Assembly: GCA_036261915.1 (NCBI GenBank) | Contig: DATAJX010000005.1 | Location: 62,001 to 126,000 of the forward strand | Direction: 5' to 3' | Source of the DNA: DATAJX01 sp036261915 | GTDB taxonomy: Bacteria; Pseudomonadota; Alphaproteobacteria; UBA2136; UBA6156 | DNA length: 64,000 bases | Shown: positions 15,359 to 23,120 of the stretch, piece by piece | Numbering within the stretch: position 1 is the stretch's first letter | Layout of the letters: the number at the start of each line of letters is the position of its first letter | Position numbers and translations under genes: made by a program | The notes under the pieces: model-generated | The model's database searches: none | Seen by the model: only the letters and a program-made list of their open reading frames with translations | What the model was told of the DNA's origin: nothing

Positions 15359-15931
15359 ATGAAAATGATCGAGAAAATGCGTAGGCCCACCGGCTATAAC
15401 CAGCTTGGGGCGATGTTCGGGCTTGATGCGCGTATTGCGCTGGCGATCTTTGCCGTGCTGGCCGTTGTGGCCGGCGTGACCGCCATCAACGTGATCGGCC
15501 AGGCCGGCGTGACCGCCACCGTGACCGAGTTCAAGAACATCCAGAAAGCCTACCAGGAATTCCACCTGGCGACCGGCGAGCACACCACCCGCTTTATGGA
15601 CCTTATTGATAACCAGAGCGAGCTGGCCGGTTGGGGCGGGCCCTACCTGGACATGCTGAGCGACAAGAGCCGCACCTACGGCACCTACAGTTTTGTGGAA
15701 GGCCGCCAGGACGTGCCGGGCGTGCCGCCGGTTGAATGCAACGGCGGGATTTGCGCCGTGTGGCTGAAACTGACCAAGGTGAAGGACACCGTGGCCGCCG
15801 AAGCAGACAAGGCCATGGACGGCGAAAAAGGTGCCAACGCCGGGACCTTCCGCATTGAATATGCGCCGGGGGCCACCGATGACGTTTACTTCCTCATTTC
15901 CAGCAAGGGGATGGTTGAAAAGAGCAACTAA
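15359..15931 (+). CDS. Pilin-like membrane-anchored protein
   Basis: 190 residues. After a short cytoplasmic lead comes GLDARIALAIFAVLAVVAGVTA (about 21-42), a hydrophobic helix like that of type IV pilin-like proteins, followed by an amphipathic helix (FKNIQKAYQEFHLATGEH) and a globular domain with a Cys-containing loop (PVECNGGICAVW). It lacks the usual Glu at +5 of a prepilin cleavage site, so processing is uncertain. No other pilus genes adjoin it. Confidence 0.6.
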   Translation: MKMIEKMRRPTGYNQLGAMFGLDARIALAIFAVLAVVAGVTAINVIGQAGVTATVTEFKNIQKAYQEFHLATGEHTTRFMDLIDNQSELAGWGGPYLDMLSDKSRTYGTYSFVEGRQDVPGVPPVECNGGICAVWLKLTKVKDTVAAEADKAMDGEKGANAGTFRIEYAPGATDDVYFLISSKGMVEKSN

Positions 15932-15950
15932 TAACCGGGACCGGGATTCG

Positions 15951-15977
15951 AAAAAAGAGGCCTTGCGGCCTCTTTTT
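15951..15977. terminator. Bidirectional terminator
   Basis: AAAAAAGAGGCC-TTGC-GGCCTCTTTTT between the convergent pilin-like and fis genes. Confidence 0.9.
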
Positions 15978-15999
15978 CGGATAGGTTCCTTGCGGAAAC

Positions 16000-16392
16000 T
16001 TAGTGATGGTGTTCGCCCATCAGGTGACCGATGTCGATGGTCAGCGTTTGGATCTTTTTGCGCAGCGTGTTGCGGTTGATGCCAAGGATGTTGGCGGCGC
16101 GCACCTGGTTGCCGCGGACGTAGCGGAGCACGTGTTCGATCAGCGGTTTTTCGACCTGCGTGATGACCTTTTCGTACATGCCGGTGACGGGAGCCAGACC
16201 GTTGAGGTCTTTGAAGTAGGTCTTCAGGCATTCATCGACGCGGCCGGGCAGGCTTTGAGTGAACGATTCGACCCGCAGGCGGTACAGCGGGCTCATGGCA
16301 CGCAGGCCTGCGGCCGGGCTTACCGGTGCCACGGGGGCGACGGTTTGGCCATTTTGAGCGAGTGTTTGCGGTTGTTGGTTTGGTAACGACAT
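16000..16392 (-). CDS. fis: Fis-family DNA-binding protein
   Basis: 130 residues. The C-terminal 45 residues (VEKPLIEHVLRYVRGNQVRA, then ANILGINRNTLRKKI) match the Fis helix-turn-helix closely. The N-terminal part has a Pro/Gln-rich extension absent in enterobacterial Fis (98 residues), and the protein ends EHHH. Fis bends DNA and shapes nucleoid structure and rRNA transcription. It follows dusB by 73 bases on the same strand, the dusB-fis order seen in gammaproteobacteria; alphaproteobacteria more often have ntrBC after the dus gene. The DNA-binding part could also derive from an NtrC C-terminus. Confidence 0.85.
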   Translation of the reverse strand: MSLPNQQPQTLAQNGQTVAPVAPVSPAAGLRAMSPLYRLRVESFTQSLPGRVDECLKTYFKDLNGLAPVTGMYEKVITQVEKPLIEHVLRYVRGNQVRAANILGINRNTLRKKIQTLTIDIGHLMGEHHH

Positions 16393-16465
16393 ATTGTAGT
16401 CCCCCTGCCTTTTTTTATCTTTAACCCCAAGATATGGTGGTTATAACATGCTCAAATTGTATTCA

Positions 16466-17509
16466 TCAAGAACAATAAACGTGCTTAATCGCGTCCTTCA
16501 TCTCCTGTTTTGAAACCATTGAATTCAAACGCATTCTGAGTTCGCGTCCACCGCGCAGACCACGCGTGTAACCGGCCACATGTTTGCGCATATGATGAAT
16601 GCCGGAGTGTTCGCCGTACAGGTCGACCGCGAGGTCGATGTGTTCGAGCACGGCGTCGCGCTGGTCATTCAAACTGGGTTCGGCGATGGCGATGCCATCG
16701 TGCAAATAGCTGGCCACCTGGCCGAGGATCCACGGGCGGCCCTGCGTGGCGCGGCCGATCATCACGCCGTCGCAGCCGGACAGGCGCAGCGCCTCAGAGG
16801 CCTGTTCGGGCGTTTCGATGTCGCCGTTGACGAGGACGGGGATGTTCACGGAATCTTTGATCTTGCGCACGAAGGCCCAGTCGGCGCTGCCGCGGTACAT
16901 TTGCGCCCGCGTGCGGCCGTGGATGGCCAGCAGCTTGATGCCGCAGCGTTCGGCGATTTTGGCGACTTCGGGGCCGTTTAAATTGTGCTCGTCCCACCCG
17001 ATGCGGGTTTTGAGCGTGACCGGCAGGTGCGGCACAGCTTCGACGATGGAAGTGATGATTTTTTCGACCAGGCAGATATCTTTTAACAGCGCGCTGCCGG
17101 CCCAGCAGTTGACCACCTTTTTGACCGGGCAGCCCATGTTGATGTCGATGATATCGGCCCCCGCCAGCGCGCAGACCTTGGCGGCGGCGGCCATGTTGAC
17201 GGGGTTGCCGCCTGCCAGCTGCACGCTGTGGATGCCCTGGCGTTTGTCGAATGTGGTTTTGAGGTTGGCCACCGCCGCGTTGCGGACAAGGCCTTCGGCG
17301 GCGATCATTTCGCTGACGACCAAACCGGCGCCGTGGCGCTTGGCCATGAGGCGCGCGGCGCGGTCGGTGATCTCGGTCATGGGGGCCAGCACGACGTTGT
17401 TGTCGAGCGTGTAGGGGCCGACCTTGATGGGGCTCATTTGCACCGGCGGCATGCCCAGCGAAGCCGCAGCGGGCTTGGCGTTGTAGGCAGTTGCTTCGGT
17501 CAAATTCAT
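16466..17509 (-). CDS. dusB: tRNA-dihydrouridine synthase B
   Basis: Flavoenzyme reducing a uridine in the tRNA D-loop to dihydrouridine. 347 residues: TIM barrel with LAPMTEITDRAARLM near residue 42, DIINMGCP-type motif read as DINMGCPVKKV with the catalytic Cys (about 125), WAGSALL, and the FMN/tRNA motif HGRTRAQMYRG (about 195). The first ATG at 17509 lacks a clear ribosome-binding site; the Met at residue 19 or 25 may be used, as the first 25 residues are outside the usual family start. It is the first gene of the dusB-fis unit. Confidence 0.93.
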   Translation of the reverse strand: MNLTEATAYNAKPAAASLGMPPVQMSPIKVGPYTLDNNVVLAPMTEITDRAARLMAKRHGAGLVVSEMIAAEGLVRNAAVANLKTTFDKRQGIHSVQLAGGNPVNMAAAAKVCALAGADIIDINMGCPVKKVVNCWAGSALLKDICLVEKIITSIVEAVPHLPVTLKTRIGWDEHNLNGPEVAKIAERCGIKLLAIHGRTRAQMYRGSADWAFVRKIKDSVNIPVLVNGDIETPEQASEALRLSGCDGVMIGRATQGRPWILGQVASYLHDGIAIAEPSLNDQRDAVLEHIDLAVDLYGEHSGIHHMRKHVAGYTRGLRGGRELRMRLNSMVSKQEMKDAIKHVYCS

Positions 17510-17521
17510 CGGGGCGCAAGG

Positions 17522-17573
17522 TGCCTAAAGCTTAGGCAGGTGTCAATGATCGCGGGGCGTTTATTTATCCACA
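17522..17573. promoter_or_regulatory. dusB upstream region: inverted repeat and DnaA box
   Basis: TGCCTAA-AGC-TTAGGCA (17522-17538) is a perfect 7-bp inverted repeat 13 bases before the dusB ATG, next to TTGACA on the minus strand (17546-17541). A perfect DnaA box TTATCCACA is at 17565-17573, and another TTATCC starts at 17578. A single box is not an origin; it may mark DnaA control of dusB-fis or pgpA. Confidence 0.4.
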
Positions 17574-17678
17574 GAGTTATCCTTTGGACAGGTAGTGTTT
17601 GGTTGGAAAAACCACACCATATGCGGTGGTTGCGCGGGTGGCCTTGCCGCGTGGGGCAAAAACCGCCAGAAGGAAAAC

Positions 17679-18260
17679 ATGGTTCCGAAGACCGTTGCCC
17701 AGCGCCGCGCCATGAAGTCGGCCACCCTGAGTTTGCCCCTGAGCCGCTGGAGCGTGCTGCTGGCCGCCTGCGGCGGCGTGGGCTACACCCCCGGCCACCC
17801 GATTGTGAATGGTGCCATGGTGACCAGTTTGGCCACGCCGTTTTTGCTGTGGCCCTTATATGTATATGCCGGGCCGGTGGCCGTGGCGCTGGTGGCTTTG
17901 GCCTTTGTGCTGTTCGGCACCGCGGCGCTGATGGACATTCACCAGCACGGCAAGCCCAGCGATTTTGATGCCCGCCCGGTGGTGATCGACGAATTCGTGG
18001 GGGCCGCCTTTGTGCTGGCCTTAGGCTGGCCGTGGCTGCACCTGTTTGCCGGGAACGGCGAGGTGTTCGCTGAACTGGGCACGGGCATCCAGCTGCTTTA
18101 CCTGGGCCTGCTGTTCCGCGTTTTTGACATTTTGAAGCCGTGGCCCGCCAGCTGGCTGGACGTGAAGTGGCACTCGCCGTTTTCGATTATCGCCGACGAC
18201 CTGGTTGCCGCCTTTTACGCCGCTTTGGTGGCGCCCCTGCCCTTTGTGTTGTTACACTAG
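17679..18260 (+). CDS. pgpA: Phosphatidylglycerophosphatase A
   Basis: Dephosphorylates phosphatidylglycerol phosphate in the inner membrane. 193 residues with several hydrophobic segments. The family motifs are present: TPGH in the first loop, VIDEFVGAAF (acidic site), then FRVFDILKPWPASWLD and IADDLVAAFYAALVA. The start at 17679 has AGAAGGAA before it; the longer frame from 17595 has none. A lipoprotein gene begins 4 bases after the stop. Confidence 0.92.
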   Translation: MVPKTVAQRRAMKSATLSLPLSRWSVLLAACGGVGYTPGHPIVNGAMVTSLATPFLLWPLYVYAGPVAVALVALAFVLFGTAALMDIHQHGKPSDFDARPVVIDEFVGAAFVLALGWPWLHLFAGNGEVFAELGTGIQLLYLGLLFRVFDILKPWPASWLDVKWHSPFSIIADDLVAAFYAALVAPLPFVLLH

Positions 18261-18264
18261 GCGG

Positions 18265-18753
18265 ATGAAGACAGCCCTGATTGTTGCCCTTGGCGCCCTG
18301 CTGCTGGGCGGTTGCGCGGCCAACCCGCTGAGCCTGAACGACACCAAGCGCCCGCCCAAATACAGCGCGCCCAAGGTGCTGCGTTTTGACGACTGGTTCA
18401 GTGAACCCGACAGCTGCGTGCTGACCGGCAACAGCATTGAGGTGAAGGCCACCACCACCGGCAGGCTGGAAGACGGCAACATTGAATTGCGGCTGGCCTT
18501 TGCCACCCCGCTGGCCGCCCGCCCCCGCGTGGAGCTGACCACCTACCCCGTGCCGCTGACCTTTGACGGCAGCGGGCAATCGTTCACCCTGCAGTTGCCC
18601 TACAGCGCGCAGTCGGTGGCGCATTACATCCAGCCGGACAGCTTTTTGACCATTCATTACCAGCCCGCCCATGAGGATGGTGAACTGGAGCTGAACTTTG
18701 CCACCGCCGGCATTGTGAGCGGCGTGACCTATTTGAGCAGGGCCTGCAAGTAG
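18265..18753 (+). CDS. Lipoprotein, unknown
   Basis: 162 residues with a lipoprotein signal MKTALIVALGALLLGGC (Cys 17). The mature protein is beta-rich with no recognised domain (VLRFDDWFSEPDSCVLTG near the start). It starts 4 bases after pgpA, with its Shine-Dalgarno overlapping the pgpA stop, so it is co-transcribed with it. It is convergent with the GIY-YIG gene at a distance of one base. Confidence 0.7.
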   Translation: MKTALIVALGALLLGGCAANPLSLNDTKRPPKYSAPKVLRFDDWFSEPDSCVLTGNSIEVKATTTGRLEDGNIELRLAFATPLAARPRVELTTYPVPLTFDGSGQSFTLQLPYSAQSVAHYIQPDSFLTIHYQPAHEDGELELNFATAGIVSGVTYLSRACK

Positions 18754-18754
18754 C

Positions 18755-19051
18755 CTAGTTATTCAGACTGAGTGACAAGTCTTCCCACATGGGGTTTGTC
18801 TCTTCGATTTTATAAAGCTTCCATTTGCGCTCCCATTTTTTCATTTGGGTTTCGCGCAAGATGGCTTGCTGGGCATAATCGTAATATTCGTAGTAGACCA
18901 GCTTATCGGCCTTGTTTTGCTTGGCGAATTTACTGCCTTTGCCAGTTTTATGCTGGAGCATTCTTTCGGGAAGGTTATTGGTAAACCCTATGTACAGCGT
19001 ACCGTTGCGGCCGCTTGCAAGTATGTAGACATAGCCACCGCTATTTGCCAT
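18755..19051 (-). CDS. GIY-YIG endonuclease-like protein
   Basis: 98 residues comprising one GIY-YIG domain: GGYVYILASG (5-14), TLYIGFTNNLPERMLQHKTG with the conserved Arg, and a later YYEYYDYAQQAILRETQMKK containing the catalytic-type Glu. Stand-alone domains of this kind (YhbQ/UPF0213 type) cleave or bind DNA, but their role is unsettled. GC content is lower than in its neighbours. Just upstream lie palindromic CCCGC-TTCG-GCGGG elements (19091-19153). A decayed relative appears at 40448-40582. Confidence 0.85.
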   Translation of the reverse strand: MANSGGYVYILASGRNGTLYIGFTNNLPERMLQHKTGKGSKFAKQNKADKLVYYEYYDYAQQAILRETQMKKWERKWKLYKIEETNPMWEDLSLSLNN

Positions 19052-19090
19052 TTGATGAGACTACTGGATTGGCTGCGCCGGTCTTCGGCT

Positions 19091-19153
19091 CCCGCCTTCG
19101 CGGGAATGGAGCGGTTTGTTTTATATCCGGGCCCGCTTTTGCGGGAATGACGG
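19091..19153. repeat. Two CCCGC(N4)GCGGGAATG palindromic elements
   Basis: CCCGCCTTCGCGGGAATG at 19091-19108 and CCCGCTTTTGCGGGAATGACGG at 19132-19153, in the same orientation 23 bases apart. Elements of the ATTCCCGC type are widespread interspersed repeats in proteobacteria. They stand directly upstream of the GIY-YIG gene. Confidence 0.7.
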
Positions 19154-19231
19154 AGGCTTTTTGGACGGCGACGGGCTACCCCAGAGGTGGTGGCATGACG
19201 ACTGTGGGTTAGCAGCGAACGTGGTTATAAA

Positions 19232-19690
19232 TTATTGGTGGCTGAGGGTGGAGAGCAGGCTTTCGAACCGGCCCATGAGGCCTTCGATGGTGCCTGCCAG
19301 CACGAGGCCGCCGAACGCGGAGAGGTGCTCCATGCCCATGAAGCCTTTTTCGGCCCCGACCAGCACCGGCTTTTTGGCGCCGAGCAGGTAGCCGATCTCG
19401 ACCCGGGCGGCCTGGTTGGACAGCCCTTCGCCCAGCCAGAACACGCCGGCTTCGCAGGTGTCGAGCGCCTGGCGCTCCCACTCGACCAGCTTGGCGTGGC
19501 CCGCGGGATCGAATTCGGGATCGACGAACGTATCGCGCTTGGGGTTGACGAAGGTGACGTCGTTCTTTTCGAACCGGGTGAAGAAATCGTTGCGCCAATC
19601 GCGCCCCCGCACCTGCCCGCCCAGGAAGATGCGCGGCTTGAAGGTTGCACGGTCGAGGCTGTCGTCGGCACGGATGAGTTTATAGGTCAT
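19232..19690 (-). CDS. Nucleoside 2-deoxyribosyltransferase-like protein
   Basis: 152 residues of a flavodoxin-like fold seen in nucleoside deoxyribosyltransferases: KPRIFLGGQVRGRDWRNDFF (18-37), then EWERQALDTCEAGVFWLGEG with an acidic/Asn-rich middle, and RVEIGYLLGAKKPVLVGAEK with the Glu expected to be the nucleophile. Such enzymes move deoxyribose between bases in salvage. The substrate is unknown. There is no obvious operon partner. Confidence 0.7.
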   Translation of the reverse strand: MTYKLIRADDSLDRATFKPRIFLGGQVRGRDWRNDFFTRFEKNDVTFVNPKRDTFVDPEFDPAGHAKLVEWERQALDTCEAGVFWLGEGLSNQAARVEIGYLLGAKKPVLVGAEKGFMGMEHLSAFGGLVLAGTIEGLMGRFESLLSTLSHQ

Positions 19691-19761
19691 GCGGTCATTC
19701 TTCGTTTTTAAAGGATAAAGTCAAGCGATAGGGCGAGATTACATGAGGCATGTGGGGTTTT

Positions 19762-19885
19762 CTAACTCGCTGGCCGGTGGGGATTTTTGATTTTTGCGAC
19801 GACCGAGCACCGCAGCGTACATTTAAGTACGTGAGGAGCGCAGGGCTATGCGAAAATAAAAAAGCCACCCGGCCAGTAGAGTTAG
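19762..19885. repeat. Long hairpin repeat, copy B
   Basis: Outer arms CTAACTCGCTGGCCGGTGG (19762-19780) / CCACCCGGCCAGTAGAGTTAG (19865-19885) enclose T-rich/A-rich arms and the same core as copy A: CGACGACCGAGCACCGCAG, apical CGTAC-loop-GTACG, then GAGGAGCGCAGGGCTA. It overlaps the stop codon of the 58-residue gene on the minus strand, so the arm is partly coding. Confidence 0.65.
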
Positions 19886-20058
19886 GCGGCTTGTTCGAGC
19901 GTAAAGTACTGATAGAACTCGGCGGGGAATTCCCAGTCGCCGGTTGGGGTGTCGGCGGCCACGGGAGCCGGGGCTGAAGAAGCGCGCTGGTCGGCGGCCT
20001 TTTTGAGGCGCGCCACCATGTCAAGCACGTCTGCCTGTTCGGGTGAGCGGTTGGCCAT
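19882..20058 (-). CDS. Small protein of 58 residues, paralogue of its neighbour
   Basis: Starts MANRSPEQADVLDMVARLKK, has an Ala/Pro-rich middle and ends FPAEFYQYFTLEQAA. The C-terminal motif P-x2-F-[HY]-[EQ]-[FY]-F-x-[IL]-E matches the end of the 41-residue protein encoded just upstream, so the two look related. AAAGG precedes the ATG at 20058; the in-frame ATG at 20118 falls within the upstream small gene. Unknown function. Confidence 0.6.
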   Translation of the reverse strand: MANRSPEQADVLDMVARLKKAADQRASSAPAPVAADTPTGDWEFPAEFYQYFTLEQAA

Positions 20059-20062
20059 GCGA

Positions 20063-20188
20063 CTACCTTTCTTCAATGGCGAAAAATTCGTGAAAGGCCG
20101 GGGGAAGCGCATCGACATCGACGTTGCCGCTGCTGACCATTGGAGCCAACTCTACCTGCAGAACACTGCCCGGCACCATGTCGATCAT
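20063..20188 (-). CDS. Small protein of 41 residues
   Basis: Reads MIDMVPGSVLQVELAP, then a short linker and DVDALPPAFHEFFAIEER. GGGAGGG is placed 7 bases before the ATG at 20188, an ideal site. The stop is 4 bases before the start of the 58-residue gene, so they form a two-gene unit. The shared C-terminal motif is PPAFHEFFAIEE here and FPAEFYQYFTLEQ in the partner. Too short for standard gene callers; no family recognised. Confidence 0.55.
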   Translation of the reverse strand: MIDMVPGSVLQVELAPMVSSGNVDVDALPPAFHEFFAIEER

Positions 20189-20302
20189 CCCTTAACCCTC
20201 CCTTAACTAGACTGCACGCTAGTGGGGTGCGGGCCAACTTACAAGCGGTTGTGGAAAAGCGGGTGCCACCGGTGTAACCATTTGGCACCGGCCCGCTGGA
20301 AA

Positions 20303-21046
20303 TTAAACCGGCTGCCTGGGCGGTTGCGGGTATTTTTGCTTGCGCCCGGCGGGTTTTTGCTGTGCCACCGGAACGGCGCCCTGCACGATGAAGACGCACT
20401 CGCCTTTGACCTCGCGCGCGGCAAGGGTTGTTTTGATGCTGTCGAGGTCGGGGCCGATCCATTCTTCGTGCAACTTGGTGAGTTCGCGCGCCAGCCACGC
20501 CGGGCGGTTGCCCCAGGCGGCGGCGAAATCGGCGGCGGTTTCGGCCACGCGGAAGGGTGATTCGTAGACCACGATGCTTTCGGGGTAGGTGCCGAGGCGG
20601 GTGAGCGCTTCGCGGCGCTCCTTCCCCTTGCGCGGCAGGAAGCCCGCGAACACGAACGGCCCCGGCAGCCCACTGCCCGCCACCGCGTGGATGACCGCGC
20701 TGGGGCCGGGAATGACCTCGACCCGCATGCCCGCCGCCCGCGCGGCGGCCACCAGCAGCGCGCCCGGATCGGCCACGGCGGGCATGCCGCTATCGGACAC
20801 CAGCACCGTGGTGAGGTTGCCTTCGGCCATTTCGCGCACCAGTTGGGGGACGCGGCCCTTTTCGTTATCCTTGAAATAACTCAGCAGCCGCTTTTTGCCG
20901 ATGCCCAGCGACGCCAGCAGGTTGCCGATGCGGCGGGTGTCTTCGGCCGCGATGACGTCGGCGGCCTCGAGGGCTTCGCGCACGCGCGGCGAGACATCGC
21001 CCAGGTTGCCGATGGGGGTGCCGACCACTTTTAAAATACCGCTCAT
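20303..21046 (-). CDS. rsmI: 16S rRNA 2'-O-ribose methyltransferase (C1402)
   Basis: Uses S-adenosylmethionine to methylate the 2'-OH of C1402 in 16S rRNA. 247 residues of the tetrapyrrole-methylase fold: VVGTPIGNLGDVSPRV (7-22), AEDTRRIGNLL, LVSDSGMPAVADPG (around 82-95) and VIPGPSAVIHAV. In many relatives the third motif reads DAGTP; here it is SDSGMP. The C-terminus ends in a basic tail. Confidence 0.95.
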   Translation of the reverse strand: MSGILKVVGTPIGNLGDVSPRVREALEAADVIAAEDTRRIGNLLASLGIGKKRLLSYFKDNEKGRVPQLVREMAEGNLTTVLVSDSGMPAVADPGALLVAAARAAGMRVEVIPGPSAVIHAVAGSGLPGPFVFAGFLPRKGKERREALTRLGTYPESIVVYESPFRVAETAADFAAAWGNRPAWLARELTKLHEEWIGPDLDSIKTTLAAREVKGECVFIVQGAVPVAQQKPAGRKQKYPQPPRQPV

Positions 21047-21084
21047 GCCCTTTTGTAGGGCAAAAGGCTTTTGGCTTCAAACTT

Positions 21085-22455
21085 TTAGAAGTGGATGGCG
21101 CGGTTTGCCACGGCCAGTGCGGCTTCCTTCACCGCCTCGGCCAGCGTGGGGTGGGCGTGGCAGCAGCGGGCCATGTCTTCGGCGCTGGCCTTGAACTCCA
21201 TCAGCACGGTGGCTTCGGCGATCAGTTCGGACGCGTTGTGCCCGAAGATGTGCACGCCGAGCATTTCGTCGGTTTGGGCATCGGCGATGACCTTGACGAA
21301 GCCGGTGGCGTCGCCGGAGGCCAGCGCACGGCCGTTGGCGCGGAAGGCGAATTTGCCGATCTTGATGTCGCCCTTGGCCTTCGCCTCGGCTTCGGTGAGG
21401 CCGACGCCCGCGGCTTCGGGGTGCGTGTAGACCACGCTGGGAATGGCGCCGTAGTTGACGTGGCCGTGCTGGCCGGCCAGCAGTTCGACGCAGGCGATGC
21501 CCTCTTCTTCGCCCTTGTGGGCCAGCATGGGGCCGGGCACGCAGTCGCCGATGGCGTAGATGCCGGGGATGTTCGTTTGGTAATTTTGATCGATCTGCAC
21601 CACGCCGCGGGCGTCGAGGGTGACGCCTGCTTCGGCCAACCCGAGGTTGGCGGTGGCGGCCTTGCGGCCGACCGCCACCAGCACTTTGTCGCCTTCGAGC
21701 GTTTGGGCTTTGCCGTCCTTTTCAATCGTGACCTTGCCGCCTTTCACTTCGGTGACCTTGGCGCCGAGGATGAATTCCAGCCCCTGGTTGGTGAAGGTTT
21801 CGAGTGCGGCGTCGGCGATGGAGTCGTCCATGACGGCCAGCGGCTTGGCGGCGACGTCGACCAGCGTGACCTTGGCGCCGAGGCGTTTCCAGACGCTGCC
21901 CATTTCGAGCCCGATGACCCCTGCCCCGATGACGATGAGGTGTTTGGGCACTTCGGGCAGCGCGAGGGCGTCGGTGCTGTCGATGATGGTTTTGTGGTCG
22001 AACCTGGCGAAGGGCAGTTCGACCGGCGTGCTGCCGACGGCGAGCAGGATGTTTTTGGTGGCGATTTGTTCGCCCTCGACACTGACCACGCCCGCCTTTT
22101 TGACCGTGGCCCAGCCGGTTTTGACCGTGACCTTGTTCTTTTTCATCAGCCCGGCGACGCCCTTGGTGAGCTGTTCGACCACGCTGGCTTTGCGTTTGAT
22201 CATGGCCGCAAGGTTGAGTTTGGGCTTGGCCACTTCGATGCCGTGGTTATCGAGCCCGTGGAGAATTTCGTGGTACTTGTGGCTGCTTTCGAGCAGCGCC
22301 TTGCTGGGGATGCAGCCGACGTTGAGGCAGGTGCCGCCGAGGGTTTTGTCTTTTTCGATGAGGCAGACCTTCATGCCCAGTTGCGCGGCGCGGATGGCGG
22401 CGACGTAGCCGGCGGGGCCGGAGCCGATTACGGTGAGGTCGAAGGTGTCGGGCAT
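21085..22455 (-). CDS. lpd: Dihydrolipoamide dehydrogenase
   Basis: E3 component that reoxidises lipoamide in the 2-oxoglutarate and related dehydrogenase complexes. 456 residues: FAD-binding GSGPAGYVAA (11-20), redox disulfide GGTCLNVGCIPSK with Cys 43 and 48, NAD-binding VIGAGVIGLEMGSVWKRLG, and near the C-terminus the HAHPTLAEAVKE dimer motif with the catalytic His. I start at the ATG at 22455 (MPDTF); the much longer upstream frame is not coding. sucA and sucB are 2-6 kb away, not adjacent. Confidence 0.96.
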   Translation of the reverse strand: MPDTFDLTVIGSGPAGYVAAIRAAQLGMKVCLIEKDKTLGGTCLNVGCIPSKALLESSHKYHEILHGLDNHGIEVAKPKLNLAAMIKRKASVVEQLTKGVAGLMKKNKVTVKTGWATVKKAGVVSVEGEQIATKNILLAVGSTPVELPFARFDHKTIIDSTDALALPEVPKHLIVIGAGVIGLEMGSVWKRLGAKVTLVDVAAKPLAVMDDSIADAALETFTNQGLEFILGAKVTEVKGGKVTIEKDGKAQTLEGDKVLVAVGRKAATANLGLAEAGVTLDARGVVQIDQNYQTNIPGIYAIGDCVPGPMLAHKGEEEGIACVELLAGQHGHVNYGAIPSVVYTHPEAAGVGLTEAEAKAKGDIKIGKFAFRANGRALASGDATGFVKVIADAQTDEMLGVHIFGHNASELIAEATVLMEFKASAEDMARCCHAHPTLAEAVKEAALAVANRAIHF

Positions 22456-22541
22456 GTGAGTGACTATCGTTCTTTTTAGTGTGATTGCCGCCGGACTATA
22501 GGAGCGTGCGGGCGGTTGTTCAACCTTGTCAGGCCGGTTTT

Positions 22542-23054
22542 TTAGTGCCGCGGGAAGCGGGCGGCGAGCTGGGCGACGGTTTGTTCGGGCGTGGCGGTTT
22601 GGGTATCGAGCACGATGGTGGCGTAGTGGCGATACAGCGTATCGCGCTCGGCGAACAGTTGCTGGAAGCTTTGACCTTGCGGCCAGACGATGGCGCGCGG
22701 TTGCGCAGTGATGCGTTTTTGCAATTCCTGTTCGCCCGCATGCAGATACACCACCACCCCGCTGCCCGTGAGGTTGGCCATGCCCTTCTTGCCGTAGACC
22801 ACACTGCCGCCGGTGGCGATGACGCAGCCCTGCACATGCAGGTTGGCCACCAGCGTATCTTCGAGCATGCGGAAAGACTGCTGGCCGTGGGTATCGATGT
22901 ACTGTTGCAGGGGCATTTTCAGCGCTTCGGCCAGCAGCGTGTCGGTATCGACGAATTCCAGCCCGAAGCTTTGCGCCAGCAGTTTGCCCAGGGTGCTTTT
23001 GCCCGCGCCGGGCATGCCGATGAGGATGATGTTGCTGGTATTGTGCGGGGCCAT
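22542..23054 (-). CDS. aroK: Shikimate kinase
   Basis: Phosphorylates shikimate in aromatic amino acid synthesis. 170 residues: P-loop GMPGAGKST (13-21), the substrate Asp pair in VDTDTLL, ATGGSVVYG (the family has GGG), and a lid region around RAIVWPQGQSF. The GGG-to-GGS change and the lid differ somewhat from E. coli AroK, but length and order of motifs fit. aroB is not adjacent, which is unusual. Less likely alternative: gluconate kinase-like. Confidence 0.82.
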   Translation of the reverse strand: MAPHNTSNIILIGMPGAGKSTLGKLLAQSFGLEFVDTDTLLAEALKMPLQQYIDTHGQQSFRMLEDTLVANLHVQGCVIATGGSVVYGKKGMANLTGSGVVVYLHAGEQELQKRITAQPRAIVWPQGQSFQQLFAERDTLYRHYATIVLDTQTATPEQTVAQLAARFPRH

Positions 23055-23120
23055 GGCGGGGACTATAAGGCGGCCAGGCGGATAAGCCCAAACCTTATTA
23101 CCGTTTTACAGGAGAACGAC

